Of a stretch of DNA of 39,547 bases, positions 1-6,677 are shown one piece after another. How positions within the stretch are numbered: position 1 is the first letter of the stretch; every line of letters starts with the position of its first letter. A program made the translations under genes and the position numbers. The notes beneath the pieces are model-generated. The model had not been told where the DNA came from. It did not search any database and saw only the letters and a program-made list of their open reading frames with translations. Source of the stretch: Nitrospirota bacterium (GTDB taxonomy: Bacteria; Nitrospirota; Nitrospiria; Nitrospirales; Nitrospiraceae); assembly GCA_016207025.1 (NCBI GenBank), contig JACQQM010000107.1, positions 1 through 39,547 on the forward strand. Reading direction: 5' to 3'.

Positions 1-3
1 CGC

Positions 4-468
4 GTGACGATCGTTGTGCTGAGCGGCGATATGGATCGGGTGATGGCCGCGTTTATCATTGCGACCGGCGCGGCGGCTATGGGCATGCCGGTCACGATGT
101 TCTTCACGTTTTGGGGACTGAACGCCATTCGCCGAAAAGGGACGCCGAGTGCGGCCAAGGACTGGCTGCGACGGATGTTCGGCCTGCTTAACAAGGGCGG
201 GGCGGATCGCCTGCCGTTGTCCCGGTTCCATTTCTGGGGAGTGGGCACTCGCATGATGAAGCGGGTGATGAAAGCGCATCGGATGCCGGACATTCCGGAG
301 CTGATGGAACTGGCGCGGGATCTCGGCGTGCGGTTTATCGCCTGCACCACCACGATGGGGCTGATGGGGATTACCAAAGATACCTTGATCGAGGGCGTGG
401 ATCAGTTGGCTGGGGTGACGACCTACCTGGCCGAGGCGAAAGAGGGAAGCGTCAATCTGTTTATTTAG
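4..468 (+). CDS. DsrE2-type DsrE/DsrF-like protein, probably missing its first residues
   Basis: The 154 visible residues start at a GTG three bases into the window. The opening motif VVLSGDMDRVMAAFIIA followed by AAAMGMPVTMFFTFWGL is typical of the DsrE2 branch of the DsrE/DsrF sulfur-relay family. Members usually have a few more residues before this point, so the true start probably lies outside the window. A single conserved-position Cys sits at about residue 114 (FIACTTTMGLMGI). The family handles protein-bound sulfane sulfur and is often encoded next to TusA, as here (tusA starts 90 bp downstream). Its C-terminal end (..VNLFI) matches that of the DsrE protein at 6106-6525 (..TTLFI), so the two are paralogues. 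The exact acceptor or donor cannot be told from sequence. Confidence 0.85.
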   Translation: MTIVVLSGDMDRVMAAFIIATGAAAMGMPVTMFFTFWGLNAIRRKGTPSAAKDWLRRMFGLLNKGGADRLPLSRFHFWGVGTRMMKRVMKAHRMPDIPELMELARDLGVRFIACTTTMGLMGITKDTLIEGVDQLAGVTTYLAEAKEGSVNLFI

Positions 469-535
469 TTTGTTTGGTTTGTCTCGGTTTTTTGGTTGTG
501 AACCAGACAAACCAGATAAACCAGACAAACCAGAG
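469..535. repeat. Quasi-palindromic intergenic repeat built from a 9-mer (AAACCAGAC)
   Basis: Directly after the dsrE2 stop codon the sequence consists of degenerate copies of GTYTGGTTT, followed at about 502-535 by four near-perfect copies of the complementary word AAACCAGAC/T. The two halves can pair as an imperfect hairpin. The element fills nearly the whole gap up to tusA. It belongs to the same structural class as the repeats at 3466, 10309, 10933 and 22949, each of which uses a different word. Confidence 0.75.
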
Positions 536-558
536 GGACGATAAAAGGTTTATTGCCC

Positions 559-807
559 ATGATACAAGCGGATGTGAAGTTGGATACCCTCGGGTACTTC
601 TGCCCGATGCCGATCATTCTGACCTCCAAGAAGATCAAGGAGCTGCTGCCAGGGCAAGTGCTGGAGGTGTTGTCGGACGATGAAGGAATCAAGAAGGACA
701 TGCCGGCTTGGTGCCAAACGACCGGCCATGAGATGATGGGTTTGGAAGAAGAGGCCAGCGATTCCAAACGGGTGTACAAGGCGTTTGTGAAGAAAACCAA
801 ACCTTAA
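559..807 (+). CDS. tusA: TusA/SirA-family sulfur carrier protein
   Basis: An 82-residue protein with the hallmark CPMP motif (Cys at about residue 15 in LGYFCPMPI), followed by the TSKKIKELLPGQVLEVLSDD helix-strand region of the TusA fold. TusA proteins carry sulfur as a persulfide on this Cys and pass it to partners such as DsrE-type proteins, tRNA-thiolation enzymes or molybdenum-cofactor maturation enzymes. I chose ATG 559; a TTG at 553 is also in frame. AAAGG at 545-549 is the nearest plausible ribosome binding site. It follows the DsrE2 gene across a repeat-filled gap and is closed by a strong terminator, so the two probably form one transcription unit. The specific pathway is inferred only from context. 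Confidence 0.9.
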   Translation: MIQADVKLDTLGYFCPMPIILTSKKIKELLPGQVLEVLSDDEGIKKDMPAWCQTTGHEMMGLEEEASDSKRVYKAFVKKTKP

Positions 808-821
808 ACGACGAATTAAAA

Positions 822-891
822 GCGCGGCCTTCTGAGGGCCGCGCTCCTACGGGAGCCGGAGACGCGTGCACCGTCTCCGGCTCTTTTTTTT
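822..891 (+). terminator. Tandem hairpins with rho-independent terminator after tusA
   Basis: Two hairpins follow tusA. The first pairs GCGCGGCC (822-829) with GGCCGCGC (837-844). The second has a perfect 12-bp stem (853-864 with 872-883), a 7-nt loop and a run of eight T (884-891). The second is a textbook intrinsic terminator on the plus strand. Confidence 0.92.
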
Positions 892-991
892 GTCCACAGA
901 CAAGCCATAGTTGTAAACAACTTGTCTCCAGCATACCCACAATATATTGACTGTCTATCTGTGAGGCCACCCTTTATATTGTATTTTCCGC

Positions 992-1020
992 TTGACATCG
1001 CTGAAAAGGTTTGCTAGGGG
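992..1020 (+). promoter_or_regulatory. Candidate sigma70-type promoter
   Basis: A perfect -35 TTGACA (992-997) is followed after 17 bp by TAGGGG (1015-1020), a weak -10. It lies about 280 bp ahead of the gene at 1300, so the product may be a separate short RNA or a long leader. Confidence 0.5.
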
Positions 1021-1026
1021 TGATCG

Positions 1027-1119
1027 TGTCTTTGCCTCACGTCGATGGTCTGTACCTGAAGGCACTTGTCGCTTGCAGAATGTGAGCCCCCGCCCGATCA
1101 GGGCGGCAGAGGGGGTTTT
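1027..1119 (+). ncRNA. Candidate short structured RNA or attenuated leader
   Basis: A transcript starting from the promoter at 992-1020 would end at a terminator-like structure: GCCC (1092-1095) pairs with GGGC (1101-1104), CCCCC (1087-1091) with GGGGG (1111-1115), and TTTT follows at 1116-1119. Upstream, CTCAC (1036-1040) can pair with GTGAG (1082-1086), and TGCCT with AGGCA encloses an inner loop. The combination suggests an RNA of about 90 nt. I recognise no known family, and the identification is inference. Confidence 0.35.
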
Positions 1120-1299
1120 GATGTCTGGAAGGACAGGTCCCATGGCTCCGCTGCTCGCACGAGCAAAACGCGCAGGCCGGGCCGTCTTCTGCACTGAATT
1201 GTCCCCCACGCCTCATTCCCCGGTTGTGCCAGCCCTTCCCTCGATATCGCGAGTGGAACCGCACTGCGGCCACTTCATTCCAACCATGGAGGTGCACAG

Positions 1300-1650
1300 A
1301 TGGGTACCAGCGGACTCGTCTTCGATGAGTTGGTGTCGCAGATCGCAAGCAAAGCGGTGGCCGGAGTTGACGAGTCACGGACGGAACCGGTCATTGATCG
1401 CGACAATGGCCGGCAGGATGGATTGCTGGTGGAATCATCCCTGGAGAGGGTGGTGGTCTTCAGCCGGAAGCAGGCCACGCTCTCCTTGTCCGATATCAGT
1501 CATCTGCGGCGGATGATGGCACGGGCCCAGGCGCGTCGGGCGCTTCTGTACGTGCCATTGGAAACGACCGTTTCAAATCCGGTCATGCTCCTGGCGACCC
1601 TCTCGAAGATCGAGATCGTGCGGTTGGCCGCGGCGGCTCCCATACTGTGA
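1300..1650 (+). CDS. Small conserved-looking protein of unknown function
   Basis: A 116-residue protein with ATG 1300 and a strong GGAGGT ribosome binding site at 1288-1293. No signal peptide or membrane segment is seen. The N-terminal half is polar; the second half (residues about 50-116) looks like an alternating helix/strand domain (VVVFSRKQATLSLSDISHL, then RRALLYVPLE). I do not recognise the family. The next gene begins 61 bp downstream on the same strand with its own strong ribosome binding site, so the two may be cotranscribed. The main support that it is a real gene is the ribosome binding site. Confidence 0.6.
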   Translation: MGTSGLVFDELVSQIASKAVAGVDESRTEPVIDRDNGRQDGLLVESSLERVVVFSRKQATLSLSDISHLRRMMARAQARRALLYVPLETTVSNPVMLLATLSKIEIVRLAAAAPIL

Positions 1651-1711
1651 AAAAGTCCCCGAACGCTCGCCGGCCAGCACCATTCTGATGGGCGCGCGAA
1701 AGGAGGGCGTC

Positions 1712-2053
1712 ATGTCCGGGCCGTTTAGCCTTCGATATTTGCATCTCTTTGTCAAAAAGGGTTTGGCGGGGGCGTTCATCTTGTCCAAAAACGGCGCGTC
1801 GGCCGACTTCGTCGGAGCCAGCCCGGACGATCTTGCGGCCGCCATTGAGCGGGTCGGACGGCCGTCAGGCTACCGCTATTTCTGGTTTGCCTATGCCGCC
1901 TCCGCCGAGCAGGCCCATGAGCTCGAAAGGATCTGGTATCACCGCTACCATCCGTCCGACAATCCTTCCCCTCCTTCTCATGGCCATGGGGCGGGCTGGG
2001 CATGCACGATACCCGGCTGCGCGGCGTGCGCGCTGGCTCAGTCGAAGCGCTGA
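1712..2053 (+). CDS. Small GIY-YIG-like protein
   Basis: A 113-residue protein. I chose ATG 1712 over ATG 1688 because AGGAGGG (1701-1707) sits directly ahead of it. The layout resembles a diverged GIY-YIG endonuclease domain: AFILSKNG (residues 21-28) in place of GIY, DFVGAS (32-37) in place of YIG, a candidate Arg at 47, then LERIWYHRYHPSDN (71-84), which gives the Glu and Asn positions seen at the end of that domain. A short Cys-containing tail (WACTIPGCAACAL) follows. Both signature tripeptides are altered, so nuclease activity is uncertain. The family placement is inference from pattern only. Confidence 0.5.
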   Translation: MSGPFSLRYLHLFVKKGLAGAFILSKNGASADFVGASPDDLAAAIERVGRPSGYRYFWFAYAASAEQAHELERIWYHRYHPSDNPSPPSHGHGAGWACTIPGCAACALAQSKR

Positions 2054-2118
2054 GAGGACCTGGACCGACAATCACTCCGGTAGCTATTTCTCATTTGCAT
2101 CCGGCGCATCTGCCCGCC

Positions 2119-2147
2119 TTGACTTCACTTGACGGTCCCTTTACCGT
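2119..2147 (+). promoter_or_regulatory. Candidate promoter for hutI
   Basis: TTGACT (2119-2124), a 17-bp spacer and TACCGT (2142-2147) lie 56 bp ahead of the hutI start. The -35 is good and the -10 is weak (3 of 6). Confidence 0.4.
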
Positions 2148-2203
2148 ACACCATCTGACTTCATCGCGCGCTTGGCCTTTCCACACAGTGCCTGAAAATC
2201 ACC

Positions 2204-3538
2204 ATGCTGCAAAGGCAGGGAAGACCCTTGCTGGTGGTCAACTGCGGGCAGCTCCTGACGCTTCGCGGCCCCTGCCGTCCTCGGGCCGGCAAGGAGATGT
2301 CGGAGCTGGGGCTGATCCGCAACGGCGCGGTGCTGGTCAGGGATCAAGTCGTGGCGATGGTGGGGCCCGAAGACCGCGTCAGCCGGTCGCCTGACGCTCG
2401 TGGAGCCGAGCGTTTGGACGCCCGAGGGCAGGTGGTCCTGCCAGGCTTTGTGGACTCCCACACGCACGCGCTGTTCGTGGCCCCACGCGTGGACGAGTAT
2501 GAGGCCCGCATTCGGGGGGCCTCCTACGCGGAGATCGCCAAGGCCGGTGGCGGGATTCAAGCGAGCGCCCGGCGGATGCGTGCTGCCGACGAGCGAATGC
2601 TGACCGATCATCTCAGGAAGGTCATCGGGCTGTTTCTGGAATATGGGACCACTGTGGCGGAGGTGAAGAGCGGCTATGGGCTGGAGGTCGAGCCGGAGTT
2701 GAAGATGTTGCGGGCGATCCGCGCGGCCACCGCCCGCGATGACTTTGAGTTGGTCCCCACGCTGTTGATGCACGATGTGCCGGCTCGCCTCAGGAGCCGG
2801 CGCGCGCGGTACGTCCAGCTCGTGATCGGGCGGTTGATTCCACAGGCGGCGCGGGAGGGCTTGGCGGAGTTTTTTGACGTCTTCTGCGATCGCGGGTATT
2901 TTACGCTGGCCGAGTCGAAGCAGTTATTGAGCGCGGCGGCTCGAGCCGGGTTGAAACTGAAGCTGCACGCGGAACAGCTCGCGCATACGGGTGCGGCCCG
3001 CATGGCGGCGCGACTGAAGGCGGTGTCGGTCGATCACCTGGATCATCTCACCGAGGGCGATATCCGCCGGCTGCGGGGCACGCGCACGATTGCCACCTTG
3101 CTGCCGGGCAGTGTCCTGCATCTCGGGTCGGGGCGCTATCCCCCGGCCCGATGGCTGGTTGACGCGGGAATCCCCGTTGCGCTCGCCACCAATTTCAATC
3201 CCGGCAGTTCTCCGACGCTGAACATGCAGCTCATCCTCTCCCTGGCCTGTTCGCAGATGCGGATGAGCCCGGCAGAGGCCGTGACGGCGGCCACCATTAA
3301 CGGCGCGCATGCGGTCGGGCGGGCCGATCGCGTGGGATCGCTGGAAGCGGGCAAGCAGGCTGATCTGATTATCATGGATGTGCCCGATTACCGGGAGATC
3401 CCCTACTTTTTCGGCATGAATCACTGCGTCATGACGATCAAAAAAGGCCGTGTGGTATTCTCAAGGCTGTCAGCCGTCAGCCATCAGCACCCCCATCCTC
3501 CCCTCCCCCTTGAAGGGGGAGGGGAAAGGAGGGGGTGA
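2204..3538 (+). CDS. hutI: Imidazolonepropionase with repeat-encoded C-terminal tail
   Basis: HutI hydrolyses 4-imidazolone-5-propionate to N-formimino-L-glutamate, the third step of histidine degradation. The 444-residue product has the amidohydrolase metal motif DSHTH, then VKSGYGL, LHAEQ, VDHLDH and ATNFNPGSSPTL, all characteristic of the HutI branch. The core ends at about residue 421 (KKGRVVFSR), the usual family length. The last 23 residues, including PLPLEGGGERRG, are encoded by the palindromic repeat at 3466-3562 and are not part of the enzyme. ATG 2204 has no strong ribosome binding site, so the start is moderately certain. ftcD follows 45 bp downstream and takes the product, so the two form an operon. 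Confidence 0.93.
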   Translation: MLQRQGRPLLVVNCGQLLTLRGPCRPRAGKEMSELGLIRNGAVLVRDQVVAMVGPEDRVSRSPDARGAERLDARGQVVLPGFVDSHTHALFVAPRVDEYEARIRGASYAEIAKAGGGIQASARRMRAADERMLTDHLRKVIGLFLEYGTTVAEVKSGYGLEVEPELKMLRAIRAATARDDFELVPTLLMHDVPARLRSRRARYVQLVIGRLIPQAAREGLAEFFDVFCDRGYFTLAESKQLLSAAARAGLKLKLHAEQLAHTGAARMAARLKAVSVDHLDHLTEGDIRRLRGTRTIATLLPGSVLHLGSGRYPPARWLVDAGIPVALATNFNPGSSPTLNMQLILSLACSQMRMSPAEAVTAATINGAHAVGRADRVGSLEAGKQADLIIMDVPDYREIPYFFGMNHCVMTIKKGRVVFSRLSAVSHQHPHPPLPLEGGGERRG

Positions 3539-3562
3539 AGCTGAAAACTGATAGCTGAAGGC
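3466..3562. repeat. Large quasi-palindrome overlapping the end of hutI
   Basis: The centre is a perfect 12-bp inverted repeat (3500-3511 with 3513-3524, CCCCTCCCCCTT and its complement) around G3512. Outward, the CACCCCCATCCT region pairs with AAAGGAGGGGGTG, and further out CAGCCGTCAGCCATCAGC pairs imperfectly with GCTGAAAACTGATAGCTG. The left half is read as the C-terminus of HutI; the right half ends 21 bp before ftcD. A strong RNA hairpin between the two cistrons is expected. Confidence 0.88.
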
Positions 3563-3583
3563 TTCTGCGCTTGAGCAGGAATC

Positions 3584-5119
3584 ATGGAGCGTCTTGTTGA
3601 GTGCGTGCCGAATTTCAGCGAGGGGCGGAACGCGGAGACGGTCCGCGCGCTGGTGGCGGCGGTTCGGGCCGTGAAAGGGGTATATTTGCTTGATGAGGAA
3701 ATGGATTACGACCACCACCGCGCGGTGCTGACCTTTGTGGGCGCGCCTGAACCGGTGGTCGAAGCGGCCTTTCAGGTCGTCCGCGCGGCCGCCGGCCTGA
3801 TCGATTTGAGAACGCATCAGGGCGGGCATCCGCGCGTGGGGGCCGCCGATGTGGTGCCGTTCGTTCCGATCCGGGGCGTCACGATGGACGACTGCGTGAC
3901 GTTGGCCAAAGGGGTGGGGAAGCGCATCGGGAGCGAGTTGTGCATTCCGGTCTTCCTGTACGAGCGGGCAGCGCCGCATCCTGATCGCGCGAACCTTGAA
4001 TCAGTGCGCCGGGGCGGCCCGGAAGGGCTTGCGTATCGAATGGAAACCGATCCTGCCTGGACCCCGGATTTCGGCCCGCGCACGCTGCATCCGACGGCCG
4101 GGGCCACGGTGGTCGGCGCGCGTCCGCCGCTCATCGCGTACAACGTGAATTTGCGGACGGACGACCTGGCTGTTGCCAAGGCCATTGCAAAGACGGTTCG
4201 CTCTTCGGGCGGCGGGTTGCCCTTTCTCAAAGCGATCGGAGTCGCGCTGCCGAGCCGCCGGCTCGTGCAGGTCTCGATGAACCTGACCAATTTCGAGGAG
4301 ACGCCGATCCACACGGCGTTCGAAGCGGTGAGGCGGGAAGCCGAACAACGAGGGGTGGAGGTGGTCGGCAGCGAGGTAATCGGGCTGGTTCCCCAGCGAG
4401 CGCTGGCACACGCGTCGGAGTTCTTTCTCAAGTTGGAGCGCTTCGACCCAACCCAGGTATTGGAAACCCGCCTGGAAACGGTCTTGGCGCGTGAAGCCCC
4501 GCCCGCCGAGTTGGACGCTTCCGTTGCCGGTTTTTTGGAAGCGGTCTCCGCCGAAACTCCCACGCCAGGAGGCGGCAGCGTGGCCGCGCTGGCCGGGGCG
4601 CTGGCGGCTGCGCTGGGCGTGATGGCCTGCAGGCTCGGGCCGTCCTCTGATCAGAAGAAGCCGCCTGGTTCTGCGGCGACGGTTGCCGAGCATGCTGCCG
4701 ATCTGAAGACTTCGGAGCAGCGTTTGATCGAGCTGCGCGCGAAGCTCCACGCTCTGATCCGGAAAGACGCGGAGGCGTACGAGGGTCTCTTGCAGGCCTA
4801 CCGGCTACCGAAGACCGATCCTTCCAGGCCGGGGGCAATCGCGACCGGCCTTCGGGTTGCCACGGAGGCGCCGTTGGAGACCGCCGCTCTGGCGAGCGAG
4901 GCGGCCTCCTTGTTGCGCCGGGTGATGCCGCTGGTGAAACCGGCCGTTGCGTCGGATGTGAAGGTCGGACTGCTCATGGCGGTGGCGGCGATCGAAGGAG
5001 GACTGGAGAACATCCAGGCCAATTTAAAAAGCCAACAAAATCCGCAACTTGCTAGCGAATTTGCCTCTCGAATCCAGGCGATAAAACAGAGTCTTGTGGA
5101 ACTGAAGGGGCTGTGGTAG
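3584..5119 (+). CDS. ftcD: Bifunctional glutamate formimidoyltransferase / formimidoyl-THF cyclodeaminase
   Basis: A 511-residue fusion of the two folate-dependent enzymes that finish histidine breakdown. Residues about 1-305 are the formiminotransferase part: CVPNFSEGR at the N-terminus, and THQGGHPRVGA, which carries the His equivalent to the catalytic His of mammalian FTCD. Residues about 315-511 are the cyclodeaminase part, with TPTPGGGSVAALAGALAAALG. Together they move the formimino group from formiminoglutamate to tetrahydrofolate and release ammonia, giving glutamate and 5,10-methenyl-THF. The length matches the animal-type fusion. ATG 3584 has AGGA a few bases upstream. No hutG or hutF is seen, so this is the route used here. 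Confidence 0.95.
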   Translation: MERLVECVPNFSEGRNAETVRALVAAVRAVKGVYLLDEEMDYDHHRAVLTFVGAPEPVVEAAFQVVRAAAGLIDLRTHQGGHPRVGAADVVPFVPIRGVTMDDCVTLAKGVGKRIGSELCIPVFLYERAAPHPDRANLESVRRGGPEGLAYRMETDPAWTPDFGPRTLHPTAGATVVGARPPLIAYNVNLRTDDLAVAKAIAKTVRSSGGGLPFLKAIGVALPSRRLVQVSMNLTNFEETPIHTAFEAVRREAEQRGVEVVGSEVIGLVPQRALAHASEFFLKLERFDPTQVLETRLETVLAREAPPAELDASVAGFLEAVSAETPTPGGGSVAALAGALAAALGVMACRLGPSSDQKKPPGSAATVAEHAADLKTSEQRLIELRAKLHALIRKDAEAYEGLLQAYRLPKTDPSRPGAIATGLRVATEAPLETAALASEAASLLRRVMPLVKPAVASDVKVGLLMAVAAIEGGLENIQANLKSQQNPQLASEFASRIQAIKQSLVELKGLW

Positions 5120-5122
5120 ACT
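5094..5122 (+). promoter_or_regulatory. Candidate rpsU promoter overlapping the ftcD stop codon
   Basis: TTGTGG (5094-5099), a 17-bp spacer and TAGACT (5117-5122); the TAG of the -10 is also the ftcD stop codon. It would give rpsU its own transcript with a leader of about 90 nt. Confidence 0.45.
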
Positions 5123-5142
5123 CCGTGCCGTGTTTCTGGATG

Positions 5143-5166
5143 CGCGTAGTTCCCGCTAGCTACGCG
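5143..5166 (+). promoter_or_regulatory. Hairpin in the rpsU leader
   Basis: CGCGTAG (5143-5149) pairs perfectly with CTACGCG (5160-5166) across a 10-nt loop. It lies about 50 bp ahead of the rpsU start and is not followed by a T run, so it is a leader structure and not a terminator. Confidence 0.5.
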
Positions 5167-5216
5167 GAATCAAAGTCAGTGAGCGTGTGGACGGAACAAG
5201 AGGGCGTCTGGAGTCA

Positions 5217-5411
5217 ATGGAAATCAAGGTTTTTAACAACAACGTTGAAAAGGCTCTGAAGGTTGCCAAGAAGAAGCTGGCTGGCGAAGGGCTGTTTCGC
5301 GAACTCAAGCGGCGGCGGTTTTACGAGAAGCCGAGCGTGAGAAAAAAGGCCAAGCAGCGCGAGGCCCAGCGGCGCCGTCAGAAGTGGCTCGCGAAGCACC
5401 GGATGGAATAA
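5217..5411 (+). CDS. rpsU: 30S ribosomal protein S21
   Basis: A 64-residue, strongly basic protein starting MEIKVFNNNVEKAL, with the family core LFRELKRRRFYEKPSVRKKAKQREAQ. S21 binds the 30S platform near the anti-Shine-Dalgarno end of 16S rRNA and helps initiation. I chose ATG 5217, which is preceded by CTGGAG at 5208-5213, over the longer frame from 5187. It sits alone between the plus-strand hut genes and the minus-strand nth, with only 6 bp to the nth stop, and appears to have its own promoter and leader hairpin. Confidence 0.95.
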   Translation: MEIKVFNNNVEKALKVAKKKLAGEGLFRELKRRRFYEKPSVRKKAKQREAQRRRQKWLAKHRME

Positions 5412-5417
5412 TCCGCC

Positions 5418-6074
5418 CTACCGCGATCTCGTTACCCCCACCCGATCACAATACCTCGCCACCTTGCACCGGCTGCAGTACGGGGAGACCGGCAGGCACA
5501 CGTTCTGCCCGAACGGCACTAACAGATCGTTGTAGGTGATCCAGTACTGGGCTGGCAGCTTGCGGCGCAGCGCCTGCTCGGTTGCTTCAGGCGTTTTTGT
5601 TTTCACGTAGCCCCACCGGTTGCTGATCCGGTGCACATGCACATCCACGCAGATCCCCGGCTTGCCGTACCCGACCGTCACCACGAGGTTAGCGGTCTTC
5701 CGCCCCACGCCCTGCAACGTCAGGAGTTCCTCGATCGAGTCCGGCACCCTTCCGTCGTAGTTGACCAGTAGACGGCGGCAGATCTCACGAATGGCTTTGG
5801 CTTTGGTCCGGTAGAACCCGACGGGGAAAATGGCCCGTTCGATGCGGCGCAGGGGCAGTCGCAGCATGGTGGAGGGATCAGCGGCCAGGGCGAACAGCCG
5901 TTGGCTGGCTTCGGCGGTCGTGCGGTCCTTGGTCCTGAGGCTCAGGACGCACGAGATCAAAATGCGGAAGGGGTCACGCGAGACTTTCGCCACGACCCCG
6001 ACGACGGGCTCTTGCCACTGACGCACTTCCCGTCTGAGGATTCGGAGGGCAGGATGGATCTCCGTGTTGCGCAT
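5418..6074 (-). CDS. nth: Endonuclease III
   Basis: A 218-residue DNA glycosylase/AP lyase for base-excision repair of oxidised pyrimidines. It has the helix-hairpin-helix LQGVGRKTANLV with catalytic Lys 126, the catalytic Asp 144 in VDVHVHR, and the 4Fe-4S ligands Cys 193, 200, 203 and 209 (C-x6-C-x2-C-x5-C spacing, as in E. coli Nth). All key residues are present. The gene lies 31 bp after the DsrE gene on the same strand and probably shares the promoter at 6587-6615. AAGGCAGGG just before the start could act as ribosome binding site. Confidence 0.95.
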   Translation of the reverse strand: MRNTEIHPALRILRREVRQWQEPVVGVVAKVSRDPFRILISCVLSLRTKDRTTAEASQRLFALAADPSTMLRLPLRRIERAIFPVGFYRTKAKAIREICRRLLVNYDGRVPDSIEELLTLQGVGRKTANLVVTVGYGKPGICVDVHVHRISNRWGYVKTKTPEATEQALRRKLPAQYWITYNDLLVPFGQNVCLPVSPYCSRCKVARYCDRVGVTRSR

Positions 6075-6105
6075 CGCCCTGCCTTGTAGAGGCTCGTCGC
6101 TCAGG

Positions 6106-6525
6106 TCAGATGAACAACGTGGTTTCGGCTCCGGCGGTCAACGAAAGGATGGCGGGGAGCCCCATCACCTCATCCACGTTTTGGGCGACTTTTTCGGGAT
6201 CCACTCCCATGTACTCAAGGCCGGCGCTGCAGGCAATCAATCGGAAGTGACCCACTTGGCGGGCTTCCCGGAACATCTCCGAAATCTTGGGCACCTTCTT
6301 TTCTGTCAGGAGGCGGGCGATCTCGTCGGCGTGCACCCCGTACTCCGGCGGGAAGTCGATCGCGTCAATCTGTCCTTGGGCCAATTTCTTGATGGTCCAG
6401 AACAAGAGGACGACCACAACGTCTTTGCCCATCGCAGCGGCGGTCAACCCCAGCGTGGCCACTTGGTGGAGCTTGTCGTAGGTCGCGTTGTGGGCAAAAA
6501 TGACGAACCGGGGGGTTTTACTCAC
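6106..6525 (-). CDS. DsrE-family protein
   Basis: A 139-residue protein with an alpha/beta DsrE fold pattern: FVIFAHNATYDKLHQVATLGLTAAAMGKDVVVVLLFW at the N-terminus, a Cys at 99 (LIACSAGLEYMGV), and the ending NVDEVMGLPAILSLTAGAETTLFI. It is clearly related to the DsrE2 protein at the window start but lacks the SGD opening. The family transfers or senses protein-bound sulfur. It is the first gene of a unit with nth behind a very good promoter. The link between the two functions is not obvious and may be only positional. Confidence 0.85.
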   Translation of the reverse strand: MSKTPRFVIFAHNATYDKLHQVATLGLTAAAMGKDVVVVLLFWTIKKLAQGQIDAIDFPPEYGVHADEIARLLTEKKVPKISEMFREARQVGHFRLIACSAGLEYMGVDPEKVAQNVDEVMGLPAILSLTAGAETTLFI

Positions 6526-6586
6526 AGGTACTCCCGCACGTGATCCGGTGCACTGGTGTCTGGGCCTGCATCAAGATGGCGGTCGG

Positions 6587-6615
6587 ATTATACCGTCCGG
6601 TTGAGGCCGTGACAA
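6587..6615 (-). promoter_or_regulatory. Strong sigma70-type promoter for the dsrE-nth unit
   Basis: On the minus strand: TTGTCA (complement of 6610-6615), a 17-bp spacer, and a perfect TATAAT (complement of 6587-6592). The start codon at 6525 lies about 55 nt downstream of the expected transcription start. Confidence 0.8.
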
Positions 6616-6645
6616 GCGCGCCGAGTCCTCCGGACCAGTTTCCTT

Positions 6646-6677
6646 CGCTCAGCACTCATTACTCAGCACTGTTATCA
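6646..6677. repeat. CAGCACT word repeat at the hutU 3' end
   Basis: Two copies of CTCAGCACT separated by a few bases run across the hutU stop codon (6659-6661), so the last residues of HutU (NSAE) are repeat-encoded. It looks like a short, one-armed member of the same class of intergenic word repeats seen elsewhere in the window. Confidence 0.5.

Larger units (their letters stand above)
892..1299. other. Intergenic region with candidate promoter and leader, no gene seen
   Basis: No convincing coding frame is present. The open frames here (992-1516 plus and several on the minus strand) have no family signature and overlap the well-supported small gene at 1300. The stretch holds an imperfect dyad at 899-926, a candidate promoter at 992-1020, a terminator-like structure at 1087-1119, and a short TGCTCG/CGAGCA hairpin near 1150. 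Confidence 0.6.

Noticed and set aside
500-535. Tandem 9-mers as a CRISPR array
   Set aside because: Units are 9 bp, contiguous and without spacers; no cas genes are seen.
899-926. Dyad GACAA...TTGTC with inner GTTGT/ACAAC as an operator
   Set aside because: The halves are asymmetric (6-nt bulge on one side), and it lies between a terminator and a distant weak promoter; too little support.
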